Source: Microcebus murinus (taxonomy: Eukaryota; Chordata; Mammalia; Primates; Cheirogaleidae). Taken from it: a DNA stretch of 64,000 nt. Below the pieces are notes generated by a model that saw only the letters and a program-made list of their open reading frames with translations, was not told the DNA's origin and made no database searches. The stretch spans positions 143,194,501 to 143,258,500 of the forward strand of contig NC_134104.1 of NCBI RefSeq assembly GCF_040939455.1. Reading direction: 5' to 3'. How positions within the stretch are numbered: the first letter of the stretch is position 1; each line of letters begins with the position of its first letter. Below, in pieces: positions 47,900 to 59,629 of this stretch. A program made the position numbers and the translations under genes.

Positions 47900-48050
47900 A
47901 GCTTCTCCAGGAGCTGTGGGGTGGGAAAGTTTGAGAAGCACACTGAAGTAGGCCAATGTTCTCATTTTACAAGTGAGGGAAATAAGGCCTAGATATGCTT
48001 TCTATAGCTAGACACATCACTGATGGCAGATCCAGGTCACAATCAGTTGG
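47900..48050 (-). mobile_element. MIR fragment next to the tail of an old hAT-type repeat
   Basis: GTTCTCATTTTACAAGTGAG, GGAAATAAGGCCTAGATATG and CAGATCCAGGTCACAATCAG follow antisense MIR. Immediately before it, AAAGTTTGAGAAGCAC resembles the terminal repeat of MER5/MER20-type hAT elements. That remnant is only about 40 bp. Confidence 0.55.
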
Positions 48051-48054
48051 ATGG

Positions 48055-49765
48055 AGGCCTCAGAGTCTGTGGCAAGTTTGGGGAAACCACACCACTTACT
48101 TCAGTCTATAAAGAATGGCCATAGAGCCCAGTATGCTCTTGAACATAAGGAACTGCCAGGCCCCACTGCTCTTGGCTTAGTCCTTGAAGGTATACCACCA
48201 CCTGTATCCCCAATCCCAACAGGAAACGAGATCAGGGCTGAGAAGGCTACTCTTGTTAGAATAGATTATTTACCTTTCCCATAGACAACTAGGCAAGCCC
48301 TTTAATTCTCACACCCATCATTATCTCAGGTACCACTGGATTTCCAAGCAAATCAAGTCATTCATTAATACTAGTACATCTTCCTCAAAGGGTTCTGTAT
48401 ACCCATAACCTAACCCAAGTTTACCAGGCTTCCAAACTTTCCCATTATGTTCTCTGGAACACTCTATCCGGCATCAACAATATTCCCAACTTTCTCAGTC
48501 TCTTTTACTGGATTTCCTTCACCTCTAGAACTCACTGGCACCTGGCCCACACCCTGGGGAGAGCATTCTTTGGGAATGCTCTTGAGTGGTAGCTGCTTTT
48601 CTCACTCACTACCCAAGTACCACAGGTCCCGCAGGAGGGTGGGTGCCATCTTTAATGCTTATTGATGAATTATTTATCTTCCTTTTTCACAAATCCCCAC
48701 AAGGAAAATCACTTTAAATGCACATGCCATCAGATCATCCAGTCCACTGCTCTTATTCATGTGGTCTTTTCCTCACTTCTGCTCACTCCCTTCAGTGGCA
48801 GATTTTAGAAAGTAACATTACCGCTGTTACTATAGTTATTTTGATGACTTCTATATCCTGTTAAAATTATGGAAATCTTCAAAACAAAAGAGAGGAAGAG
48901 TGGAGGAGGGTGGGGAGAATGGAAAAAGACAATGGGTAAATAAAAATAGGAAGTGTCTTAATTGACGTTACAGAGAAGGCTAAATGAAACCTGAGCTGAT
49001 GGTGGTGGTGCTTGGGATGTGAAAAGCCCAAAGGAAGATGGTGAGATGACTCCTGCTACTGCCCCACCCCACACTCCAGTATATACAAATGGATTGCATC
49101 AGGTACTTCTGAAGTCAGAGAAGCTAGAGGGAACTGAAGAACAGAAACTTTGGTTGAAAGTTTGGTTAAGGAGCAGTGAGAAATAGGGATCTACTCGTCT
49201 TTCCTACAAAGCCAAGTGCCTATCCCTTCCCCACTGTGGAAGAAGCCTGGATGTTCACTCTGTCAAATTTGTAACTGAAAAAGTCTTGGGCCTTGAGAAT
49301 AGGAGGCACAAGGAAGGAGTGTGGGGGGTGGGTGTTCCAATACCAAAAACAAGAGATTAAGTGAAAATTTGCTACTGAAAAGTGAGTCCTGAGTTCCCTT
49401 TCCTTGTACAACTCCTAAACCCTAGAAGTCAGCTTCCAGCACACTCACACAGGAGATTGAAGAATTCCTTTTTAGGAAAACTAGCTTGCTCAAGACAAAA
49501 CATTCCCAAGACCTGCAGCCACTGTCCTTTGGTGGTCCCACAGATAAATGTCCAGGTCTCTATCTGATCAATTCACAATGAAGTGCATCAGTTGACAAGT
49601 GCTACTGCTCCTCCCACCATCAGGACTACCCTGCCCAACCCACGCCCCTAAAAACAAACAGAGAATTGCCAAATATTAGTTGAATGTATGTTCCTAAGAA
49701 CTGAGGATGTGTAGCCATTTGAGAAAGCATTTAACGTAGAGGTCAGAGATAAAATTCAAAAAACA
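48055..49765. other. 1.7 kb of unassigned DNA
   Basis: No gene or secure repeat is seen. The stretch is somewhat less AT-rich than its surroundings. Confidence 0.45.
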
Positions 49766-49769
49766 GAGA

Positions 49770-49821
49770 AAGAAACACAGAAGAATAAAAAAAAAAAAAA
49801 AAGAAACACAGAAGAATAAAA
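49770..49821 (+). mobile_element. Poly(A)-only insertion between 21-bp direct repeats
   Basis: AAGAAACACAGAAGAATAAA plus one A stands at 49770-49790 and again, identical, at 49801-49821. Between them are only A residues. This is the structure expected when L1-type target-primed retrotransposition inserts a poly(A) tail and nothing else, with the repeats as target-site duplication. A simple tandem duplication followed by A-run expansion is the alternative. Confidence 0.55.
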
Positions 49822-49824
49822 GAC

Positions 49825-51710
49825 AATGTTGTGAGTAGAGGAAAACATAACAACAATCTATTAATATCCCCAGGTAATAAAAAGAAAAAAATATTATTTC
49901 CACTATCTTGCAAGTGGCTAAAAGAAAACTATAAAGAAAACTAAAGAAATATTAGAGACAAAAGGGTAATAGCATAAATAAAAATGCAATAAGCATATTT
50001 AAAGGTAAGTTAAGGAAGCAAACCATAAAGAAAATCTGATAAACATTAGGAGATATAAATTAAAGGTTTTCCTTATATCTCTATGCCTGTTAAGGATTTA
50101 ATAATGAATGTAAACATACAATGCTATAGCAATAAACAACATACGTATATACATGCAGAAAGCACATAGTAAACTAAATAGCAAACTCTGGATAATAATT
50201 ACAGTAGGAAAATTATTAACCCATTCACTAATTATGCTACTGATCACAATTGAATATTAAAACCTTACAAAAATTTTATAACAGTTTTTCTGTCTTTTTC
50301 TTATTTTAGAAGAACTTTCTTTCTTTTTCTCCAATGACCTTTAGTACAAGTTCTCCCATAGCTCCATGATAATGGTAGAATGGTTTTGATAATAGATTTA
50401 GAATCCAGATAGTTTTTCCAGTTTTCCTTTAAAAACATGTCAAATCAGTACAAAAGGGCTTATTTAACCAAAAAATCAATAATAACAATTCTATAGCTCT
50501 GTGCTTACCGTACACTGGAGCAAATATACAAGTTAGACATTATTTTAATGCCAAGATTAGATTATCTTGTATCTACTTGTCTTATTTTAGAGACAGATTT
50601 TCAACTAAAAACAATGTAAACAAACATTTATTTATTTATAAATATATTTTATTTCATTGTTCTCCATTTAGAAGTTAGTTGTATTTTAAAAGAAATTGTA
50701 TTGTCATTTATTTAATAATAGAGCTAACGAAACTAAGGAGGAAATAACAGAAAAAATAAATGAGCTATCAGTGAAGTAATTGCTGCAACATGGCATTATT
50801 GTAAGTCATAAGCCAACAAGTGTGAAAGTTTACAATTGATCTTTCCTAGGCACTAAACTTGCATGTGATATAAACGTCCCATTTGTAGCATATGATTGCT
50901 GGAAACTCAGTGAGCCATTTGAATGACAGACAGTTAGCATATTACTTTCAGTCTTTCTGTTTTCCTTATGTGGTATTTGTAGAAAACGTTTAACTGCTCC
51001 GATGTTCTTTTAAATAATTAAAAGTGCTTGTTTGCTGTATTTTCTTCTTAATATAGAGAATGGCTAAGAATAATTCATCTTGAAGTTGAGTAATTACCAT
51101 GACTGTGTGTTACAGAAACATAACTAGCTTGGATTTGTTTGAAAGTGCTATTTCAATTAAATTCTAATGGTAAATGGAGAATTTTTATAGGAATGGGGAA
51201 AATTGTTCTACTACTGCAATTCCTCACACTATCTTCTCAAATTTGTTTTCTTCTAAGAATATCATCAGTTATTTCAAAGCTGAGATTCTTAAAGGTTCAG
51301 ATATTCTCTAGCCAAAGTTTCCTCTGAGAATCAGCCTCTTATGGCAAACATAGCAAATACTAACTAAAGCCCTGGAGTGCAGGGAAGCCCTAAGTCATGG
51401 CTACATCATCTCAAGCTTGGGCCCATGGTGGAGGTTTAATGAGTTCTAGTGAAATGACTAAGGATAGCATTATTAAAAAACAGCATGTGACAGCCCATAG
51501 GGGACCAGGAGACTCTTCAGAGATTCGCTTATAGACATGAATTCTACACAGGACTTCAAAGCTGATAGCAGCATATTGCTTATGTCTAACACACTCAAGG
51601 ATTTTTCTTCTCAAATCACCTTTTATCTGTCCATCACTGTGTCAAGTGTCAATGTCATATCATCATCACTTTCTATCTGGGATCCTTCCTGGGATGATAT
51701 AAGGACTAAA
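49825..51710. other. 1.9 kb of AT-rich DNA, no repeats recognised
   Basis: There is no gene, MIR, L1 or LTR signal that I can name. The interval 50200-51350 has a balanced, non-repetitive look, but nothing in it shows function directly. Confidence 0.45.
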
Positions 51711-51714
51711 GTCA

Positions 51715-51870
51715 TTCATTCATCTACACATTCATTCATTCTAAATTATAATTGAGTGCCCACTCTGTGCCAGGCACTGTTCTAGGAGCTCAAAACATGG
51801 CAATAAACAAAGTCCCCCTACCCGCCCATTATGGTGCTTACATTGCAGGACCTAGGACAAGAGTACAAAT
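51715..51870 (+). repeat. Old interspersed repeat start (family as at 14843)
   Basis: ATTGAGTGCCCACTCTGTGC, CAGGCACTGTTCTAGGAGCT, ACATGGCAATAAACAAAGTC and ATTATGGTGCTTACATTGCA match the well-known 'tgtgccaggcactgttctagg ... gaacaaaacagacaa ... catggagcttacatt' phrase. Confidence 0.65.
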
Positions 51871-51874
51871 GAAT

Positions 51875-52475
51875 ACCATTTACCATATGTCTATCTAGGT
51901 ATTTAAAAGTTGTACATCAAGTTAACAAATGACTGAATAAAAATTTATTTTCTCTTCCTGACTTTACGACACTCAGTTCAAATTTAGAATTCTCAAATTC
52001 CTTGAAATTCCCCACTACACTATGGCAGTACAAAGAGGAGAGCCAGTCTCAGGTCCCTGGTTCCCAACTGAAGCCCACATCTCCTCTCCTCTCACCCCAT
52101 CCTCGTTTCTGCTCTGCAAAGGTCTTTCTGCGTACGTGTGTGGTCTAAGACCGTCCAAGCTATGTCTATACTTTCTGAAAACAACTTATGAGCACCGGGG
52201 TGAACTCAGAAAAAGGCCCATGGAGACCCTGGAAGCAAGCTCAGGATCACTCAACAAAGAAATTCCAAGGTCTTCAGTGTTTGGAGCATGGTCTAGAAAG
52301 GGGGCTAAGTTCCCTGGGTGGACAGATCCTTCCTTTATTCCACCAGGGACTAGCATCTCAGGCCTTCTCCTATAACTCCAGGGCTTCAGAGCCTGTCTGG
52401 GTAAATTATAGGGTCAGACCAATTAATGAAGAGATGTTTCCTACCCTAGGGGATTTTACTTATAAAATCTGCAAG
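51875..52475. other. Unassigned DNA with overlapping chance frames
   Basis: Two overlapping plus-strand frames (117 codons at 52022-52375, 121 codons at 52188-52553) are in different phases with no recognisable domains. The second runs into antisense L1. Confidence 0.45.
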
Positions 52476-52479
52476 ATTT

Positions 52480-53050
52480 TAATTCTTAAAAAAAATGTTA
52501 AAATTTGTTTTATGATGCTGGATGTGGTAACTCTTGGTATATGTCTCATTTGAACTTGAAGAGAATGTGTAATGTTCTCTTATTGGGTGGAATATTCTTT
52601 AAATCTCAATTAACCAAGTTTATTAATGGTGCTGTGCATTTTACCTCCTTACTGATCTTCTCTCTACGTGTTCTATTAGTTATTTAGAAAATAAAGTTGA
52701 AGTCTCCAACTATAATTGTGAGTCTGATCTCTAATTTTCCTTTCAGTTTTATCAGATTATGTTTCATGTATTTTGAGGCATTCTTGTAAGGGGCACATGC
52801 ATTTAGAAATTTTTGTTATTAATGAATTAACCCTTTTGTCATTAAGTAGTATATCTCTTTATTCTGTCAATTTTCCATGCTTTAAAGTCTACATTGTCTG
52901 ACATGAATATAGCTATTTCAGCTTTTTTATTATTAGTATATGCATTGTATATCATTTTCCATCCTTTCACTTTTAACTAATCTGTACTATTATGTTTAAA
53001 GTTGGATTCTGATAGACAACACAGATTTTGGATGCCAATGCCAGTGTAAT
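52480..53050 (-). mobile_element. L1 ORF2 fragment, antisense
   Basis: AACTTGAAGAGAATGTGTAA, ATTGGGTGGAATATTCTTTA, GTTGAAGTCTCCAACTATAA, GTTTCATGTATTTTGAGGCA, TAAAGTCTACATTGTCTGAC and AATATAGCTATTTCAGCTTT are reverse-complement L1 ORF2 phrases in the correct order over about 570 bases. Confidence 0.88.
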
Positions 53051-53054
53051 CGTT

Positions 53055-56000
53055 AAGTTCCTACTCTATACAAGGCACATTTTGCTTGTTGGGTATATGG
53101 TAAAGAGATCACATTTTTAAATGGATTCTAAAGAGAGAAAACTTAATGTTAGTTTGGTATATAAAATTTGTATTCTGAAGTCAACTTTAACTCTACAGAG
53201 TTATACTATATTTATAATATCTGTATCTGTCTGCTGTGGAAAATGAGACTGGTGACCTCAATAGGGTACTTTCACTTCAAGGTATGACCACAAAGGACAC
53301 TAGGGGACAGATTCTAGCATTAGAAAAAAATAAGTTACACGTTTATAATGAGTTTTTCTAGCTAAATCTGTCAGCCATGAGATTTTCTGCAGAGTTCAAA
53401 ATCCCATCCAAAGAGCCTGTCTTCCAACCAATTCTTCTCTGCTTTCATTCCATTCTGACCGCCAGTTTCTTAATTGTAATTGTTAACATATAATACCTTT
53501 CCATGTGTCAATTTCCACAATTGTAGCTTGTTTTGTGATGATTACAGCTTAGAGAGATGTATCCCCTCTTCTTAACACTGTCAGCCTACAAATCACCATG
53601 TAGTAGAGGTTATTTCTGTGGAGGTTGTGAAGATGGCTAATTTCTCAGGGAGATCTGCCCTAATTTTCACTTGGTAACATTTCCCCAGCCTCATCCTCAA
53701 CACCAAAGTTCATATGGCCTGTGAGAGGAAGGAAGTCAGCCTTTACTCCCAAGCTCAGACTCTTAAGATTAAAATGGTAACAGAAGATAAGTAAATAAGG
53801 CTGAACCACAAAAGGAGATCCCAGAAGTAAGTGACCATGATATGACCTAATTTGGGAAGACTAGTGATGAGCTAAAGAAAATGGAAATGAGGGAGACTCT
53901 TTGAGGATGGTGGCATATGGTGGGAGCACATGTGCTTTTGACTGATGTAAAATTCCAAGTTCGGGTATCTGTGGCCAAACAAGAAATAGGGTTTTCATCA
54001 TTGAGACTGACTAGAGAAGTATGGATGCTTAACTGTTCAAGAAGCTCAAGAGATCCAGCCAGGTCACTGGCTATAACCTGGGGCAACACAGCCTTTCTTC
54101 AGTTTAGGTACTTCCTGAAGAAGACTAACAGCTAAAAGCTGTCTGGTAGAAGCACTCTCAGCATCTGGGAAAATAAGTCCATCAGTCCTGATAACCTGGA
54201 TGCACACTATAGTATATCCCTTGAAATACTTGGATCCAATTTTCCAAGTCAATTCTGGAAGCAGCTACTGAAGAATCCCAGTAGTCCTCTCTTCCTAGGG
54301 AAAACTTAGAACATGAAGGTTATTAGGAAAGTATATAGCCCTTGCTGTTGCAGCTGGTTTTAAAGTCACAACTGATATTCACTGTCTCCCTCCTTTACTG
54401 TTATTCATCCTGGATTCCCTTCATCCTCAGCTAACACCTCTGCTTGTCTCATGGTTTACCTTTTGGCATCCCACAGACCCACATGCCTGAAAAACCTGAG
54501 CTCCTGGTCACAACAGCTTTCTTAGGCCAAGTCTGCTGCACTTGCCCATTTGCCATGAAAATTGAGGAAGGATGTAGCAAAAGGTGGCCTCAGTGCATCA
54601 TTTTGGTGCCAAATATATTTTTCCCTGACACTATTATACATTATCTCTTTCTCCTTCTGATGATCACTATTAATCATCCTTTCCAAGATGGTGACTTCTT
54701 ATTTCCTGTTCTTCCCTTTTGCAAGAGGAAACTGATGCACCTAGGTGCTGGCCATAGCTTGTAGTTCAGTGGGAATCTTGCTATATCTTCCTGGTTAGAA
54801 GTGGGGTTTTTTTGTTTGGTAAGTAACACATCTCAGAATCCAGAATTTGGCATATAGGAAACACAAATTCCCCCAAAGGAATCACTGAGAGTAATAGTAA
54901 GCAGTACACTTACGCTTCCACACCTTGGTTCATAGACCAATGCATCCTACCTATTAGAGACACAGCACCGTATTAAAGATTTTGCCATTCTCACCACCTT
55001 GAGCCAGCACACTCAGAATTCAGCCCCTTAAAATATATTCCAGGCACCTACCAGTAAATGTCTGTTAGGTTCTGAAACTCCTTTAGAATATAGTCTCTTT
55101 ACTCTCTTCTCAAGCTCAGGATGACTCCAACTGGATTCTATTATAACTTATTCCCGGTCATTAACCCCGTGGCCTGGAGGGGAGGAAGGGGCAGATCCTG
55201 AGGAGTTGTATGTTGTCCTGAAGCTCACAGAACCCTGCGTCGTCTTCAAGCAAGGAAAATGTACTTTCCCTTAATAGGGAAATGTGAGCCACTTCTTCAG
55301 GCATACAGAGACCACAGGAATCTGAGTATTTGAGATCTTGGGATTCATCAACACAGATACCCCATCCCACATGTCAGTGTCCCATTCGTCCCCAAATAGT
55401 GCAATTGTCTTGTCATAGCAGACCTGTCTAGGTTAAAATTTTAATGATTTTTGGAGCTCTGCTATTCTTATGTTCAAAACCTGGGCTTACTCCATAGCTT
55501 TATTTGCCCTTTGGCTACAGGAAATGAGAAACTCCTTATGTGCCACCATAGAAGCTCTTTACTTTCACATTAAGCTGTTAATGGCTGATTAGCCACACTC
55601 AGCCTTTTCTTATTTTTTCTAAGTCTCAACTATGTTTAGCAACAGCCACCCAATTCCACTGATAGTGTGTACTATGCAGTGTGTACTATATACTATAGAG
55701 TATATACTGTTTCCCTCCACAGTTTGCAAATACCTTAGATAATACATTGCTCCTGCAAGTGTAATCTCTTCACTGGAATAGCATCTCAGTTCAGCAAGAG
55801 AGTAAGTTTTGACAAACACCCAGCAACCCTATCCCAGGGGTTATCTATAATCTAGATGGGGTTCTCATTGACACCCAGGTGGTGAGGGATTTCAATCCCC
55901 AATCTCTTCTTTACACCTTCTTTCTCAGACCATTCCTGACATCAACTATCACTGGGTATGTTCTGAAGAACAGGTTTCGAGATGAAAACTAGTGCATAGA

Positions 56001-57385
56001 TAGTTTATAAGAAAATGCTCTTAGAAGCAACATGACGGAAGGGAAGACAAAGAAGCAGGATTGGGCAAAGGGAGAAGCTGGGCTGCAATGGGTCATCAAC
56101 AAAGGCTCAAATGATGTTGAGGGAGACCTGAAGTTAGAACAACTTTCAAAGGTGACTCAACTTGGAAGGAGGCTTCCAGAACCTTCTATCACTGCCTCAA
56201 ATAATCATTAGTTATAAGCTGCCCTGTGAAGGGGCTGTGGCTTTGGACAAGGCTGATCTCTTTAGTTGAGATTATCTTCTGGGGAAATAAATCCTTAGAA
56301 GATGGGGAAGTAAATCCTTTCATCCTGCAAGGAGACCACTCAATCCATCAAAATATATGGTGAGAGTTTGATCACAAAATTAGGTCTAGGTCTCAAACAC
56401 CTTAGCCAAAAAACTAAGCTCCAAATCTGTGCAGGGAAGGTAAAGGCTTTGTTGATGTTCCATTAATCTATGACTATGGGCACACAGGCCACTAGGAATG
56501 AGACCGCATTTCGCATATACACTCACATCTCAAGTTCTCCTTTTCCCCATCCATTTATGCTGTTCTCAACATTAATGGCAGCCACAACTTTATTTTGCAT
56601 CCACTTAAATGAGCTGCAGGACTTGGTGATGGGAGGCCTAAAGGGAGCACCTGCCTGTCATTTCTGTCAGCTGGGCTGATTCAGAATCTCACAGACTCCT
56701 CAGGACAAAATAGTATTTTGGCACAAGCGGCTTAAAGGTTTCGCTTGGTGTTGTATTCCCCCAGGGCATATTTTCAAAACTCAGATAATCTGCTTCACCA
56801 GGGGGCTTTTTCCCCAGCCAAAACACATCAGCTCTTCACATGGTGTCATCCTTCAAGTTCACAACCTGCTTCTTGGTGTTTTTGCTAAATCGTGGTGAGG
56901 AAAGCAGCCTGATAAAATAATTTTCTGTGTGTGGTTGGCTGTTAAGTGGGGGTAGAGGACAGAGAAGGAGAAGGAAATATTTTTAAAGAAAGATAGTTCG
57001 GGGTTGAAGAAGGAGTATTTGGAAATATCTAGAGGCAAAATATCCCTCAATATTTGGTAAAGGGTTGGGAGGTAAGGAAATAAAATGTAAGTGGTTTTCA
57101 TGGCTAGGGATGTACCAGAAAAGTAAACTATACATACTCTATACTCATACAATCAAAAACCATGTAGACAACATTAAGAAGTTCAGACTTTCTCCTAAAG
57201 GACTCAGGAATATATGGAAGTATTTCAAGCAGAATCTCACACTGGCTTAACCATGGGGACTTCCTTGGAGGTGGGTAGGGCAGGACTTTAGCCAGTTAGA
57301 AGGTGGTGTAGCGACATACATGAGAACAAATTTGCACCAAAAAGACACTATGGCACCTTGTAACTCCACTTCTAAACAAAACACA
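53055..57385. other. 4.3 kb without confidently recognised repeats or genes
   Basis: Two sub-segments may be old retroviral material: 54440-54790 (CATTTGCCATGAAAATTGAG, AGGAAGGATGTAGC) and 55140-55620 (ATTCTATTATAACTTATTCC, AAGCTCACAGAACCCTGCGT, GGAAATGAGAAACTCCTTAT), the latter reminiscent of MaLR/ERVL-type internal DNA. I am not certain of either. The 106-codon frame at 54444-54764 falls inside the first. No gag, pol or env protein can be recognised. Confidence 0.35.
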
Positions 57386-57387
57386 GT

Positions 57388-57595
57388 CTCTAGATCAAGG
57401 GTCCTCAAACTTTTTAAACAGGGGGCCAGTTCACTGTCCCTCAGCCCATTGGAGAGTGCGCACTGTGGGCCCTGGATGAGTTGGCTGCTAAGCAGGACAG
57501 GCAGAGTCGGCAAAAGTACCCGGAGGGCCGGATAAATGTGCCAGGCGGCCTGCATGTGGCCCTCGGGTCATAGTTTGAGGACCCCTGGTCTAGAT
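57388..57595. mobile_element. hAT-type MITE, 192 bp, with 8-bp TSD
   Basis: The element is 57396-57587. Its left end is CAAGGGTCCTCAAACT and its right end AGTTTGAGGACCCCTG. Reverse-complemented, they match at 15 of 16 positions. The flanking octamers are CTCTAGAT (57388-57395) and GTCTAGAT (57588-57595), 7 of 8 identical. The 8-bp duplication and the CAGGGGTCC-type end are hallmarks of hAT elements. The interior is GC-rich (GGCCAGTTCACTGTCCCTCA, GAGGGCCGGATAAATGTGCC, CATGTGGCCCTCGGG), unlike the flanks, and has no transposase. Confidence 0.88.
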
Positions 57596-57599
57596 GGAA

Positions 57600-58015
57600 A
57601 GTGTGGCAAAGGAGCCCCTAGGATTTTTTGTATCTTTGGAAATACCGTGTTTGGTATCCAAAAGAAGACTTCCAAACACTTATTCAGGCTACTGTTTGGC
57701 TTTGCTAAATGAAAAACCATTGTTAATTTTTAAGGGCTGACAAGTAATTGTCTTTAAAACACCAGAATGAATTTCCAAATACCGAATTAAAAAATTCAAA
57801 CAAAATTGAAATGTCTGGGGAAACTTTTACAATATTAGGCTGTCGAGAATAATTCATCCTCAATTCTCATATGATTTTAATATCTAAATTTCAGGTTATA
57901 ATCTTAAAACTCATTTAAAATTTATATGTTTAAACCTGGATGGAATCACCAGGCAGTTCCTGATGAAGACATAATATACCCCACTCATGAGCTGCTCTAA
58001 CAGCTCACCTTTGAC
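57600..58015. other. Unassigned AT-rich DNA
   Basis: Nothing is recognised. Confidence 0.45.
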
Positions 58016-58019
58016 CTCT

Positions 58020-58345
58020 GCCTCCAGACGTCCTGAAATGCCTACCTACTCAGGCTAGACCCCTGCTGAAAAATCTTTTATGGCCAAAAATTGCCCCTAG
58101 GACACTATCCACAAGGCCAAGTTCCACAGGCCTTCCTTGGCTTGAAGGAAACCAAACCACCTCGCCACTCTGTTGTTTTCCCTCTTGCTTATGCATGCAG
58201 CATTCCGTTGGTCTATCATGTTCCTCACATTTCTGAGATGGTGACCCATGCTACCACCTCATTCTTCCTATTTTACCTTCCTTCTAAGGCTAAACTCAAA
58301 TTTCCCTAAGTGGGAAACCTTCCAGGAGCCTCTCTCTGATATATC
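58020..58345 (+). mobile_element. L2 fragment
   Basis: TATGGCCAAAAATTGCCCCT, AAGGCCAAGTTCCACAGGCC, TTCTAAGGCTAAACTCAAAT and GAAACCTTCCAGGAGCCTCT follow the L2 order ('ccttcaaggcccagctcaaat ... gaagccttccctgacc'). Confidence 0.6.
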
Positions 58346-58349
58346 CCTA

Positions 58350-59460
58350 CACTGGTGTAGACAGATCACAGGCTAGTACTAAGGATTACTCCCAAGGTGA
58401 TGGTACGGACCAGACCTAACCACGGAGGAGGTGCAGGTGGGTGGACTCCAACTGTCTTTGCTCAGGGGCAGACTGCCCAGGGATGCTCCTCAGCTAAACT
58501 TTTGCAGGGGAGTCCATACACAATTAAAATTGCTTTCTTTGAGTCCACTAATCAGCCTGCTCAAGGACGCAATGCTCAGACTGCCCTCCCTGCCGGCTGC
58601 CAGCTAATCGAGTTTATAGAAAAAAAAAAATTAGTCCAAACAAGATTCACTGCACCTCGATTGCCTGAAATTTGCTTTTCTCCCCTCTCTTCCTTCTCTC
58701 TTATAAATTCTGTATTTGACTTTGCTCCTCACACAAACTACAACTGAACTCCTCAAATGTGTGTAAATAATCGTCATGAAAATAGCTACTAAATATGAAA
58801 AATAACTTTCTAGAAGTATCCAAATTATTTTTTGATAGTGTCAAACACTTAGTAAAATGGTGCCGTCAGTACATTTTTAGTAAATTAAAGTAAATCTGTT
58901 GCCTTCAAGTAAACACATGTCAGTTAATTAGTGTGGTACTTTCTCTCAACATCCCTGAAGAAGCTCCAAATAGAAAATTTGCCTCACAAAAATAAAAAGT
59001 GATCTAAATCTCTCTCCAATGTGGGGAGTGGGCTCTGTGACTAGTAAATGCACCAGGGCAGGCTTCCAGGAGTTGAAAGAAGAGACACATGGCAGCGGGC
59101 AGGTGAAACATATTCTTTATTGTCAAGGGGGGATGGAGGGAGGCAGCCCCGGGGGAGAGCATGGCAAACACTTCTATGTGGCTCAGAACAGTAGTGGTAA
59201 CATGCCATGGGAAAGCGTGATCACATGGGTTCACATAGGAGATAACACCTTGGTTACAAAACCATGCTAACTCATGCCTCCCCGGAAGGCCAGAAGACAC
59301 GCCGGCAATTATTTTAGTTTGGTTCAAGAAACCTATTGCCTGTACAAATAAATTTCCCTTACATCCAATTTGTAATTTCTTATCTCATCAAGATTTTTAT
59401 TTACCATATTTCATGTTTGCTGCTAGGAGTGGTATTACAAAAAAGCGAAAAAGAAATGTG
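58350..59460. other. 1.1 kb of unassigned DNA
   Basis: The stretch holds a 116-codon frame at 58397-58747 and facing frames at 59004-59327, none with recognisable protein features. A short A-run lies at 58620-58630. Confidence 0.45.
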
Positions 59461-59464
59461 AAAT

Positions 59465-59625
59465 TGAAGTTTAAATCTCGGCTATTTCAATTAGGTAACC
59501 GGAGGCAACATACCTAGCCCTGCAGCACAAGCCTCAGTTTTTGCATCAGTAAAATGGGCATAATAATTATAAAACTTTGCAATCTTATTTTGAGGATAAA
59601 TTGAAACAAGCAATGTAAACTCTTC
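59465..59625 (+). mobile_element. MIR SINE
   Basis: TTTAAATCTCGGCTATTTCA, AATTAGGTAACCGGAGGCAA, CTCAGTTTTTGCATCAGTAA, AATGGGCATAATAATTATAA and TTGAGGATAAATTGAAACAA follow MIR through its core to the 'gaggattaaatga' block. Confidence 0.8.
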
Positions 59626-59629
59626 AAGA

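Noticed and set aside
52022..52553. Overlapping 117- and 121-codon frames, plus strand
   Set aside because: They overlap in different phases and the second runs into antisense L1, so they cannot both be genes and neither shows a domain.
54440..55620. Endogenous retroviral internal region
   Set aside because: Phrases are reminiscent of MaLR/ERVL-type DNA, but no protein motif is readable and I cannot confirm the family. Mentioned only within the unassigned stretch.
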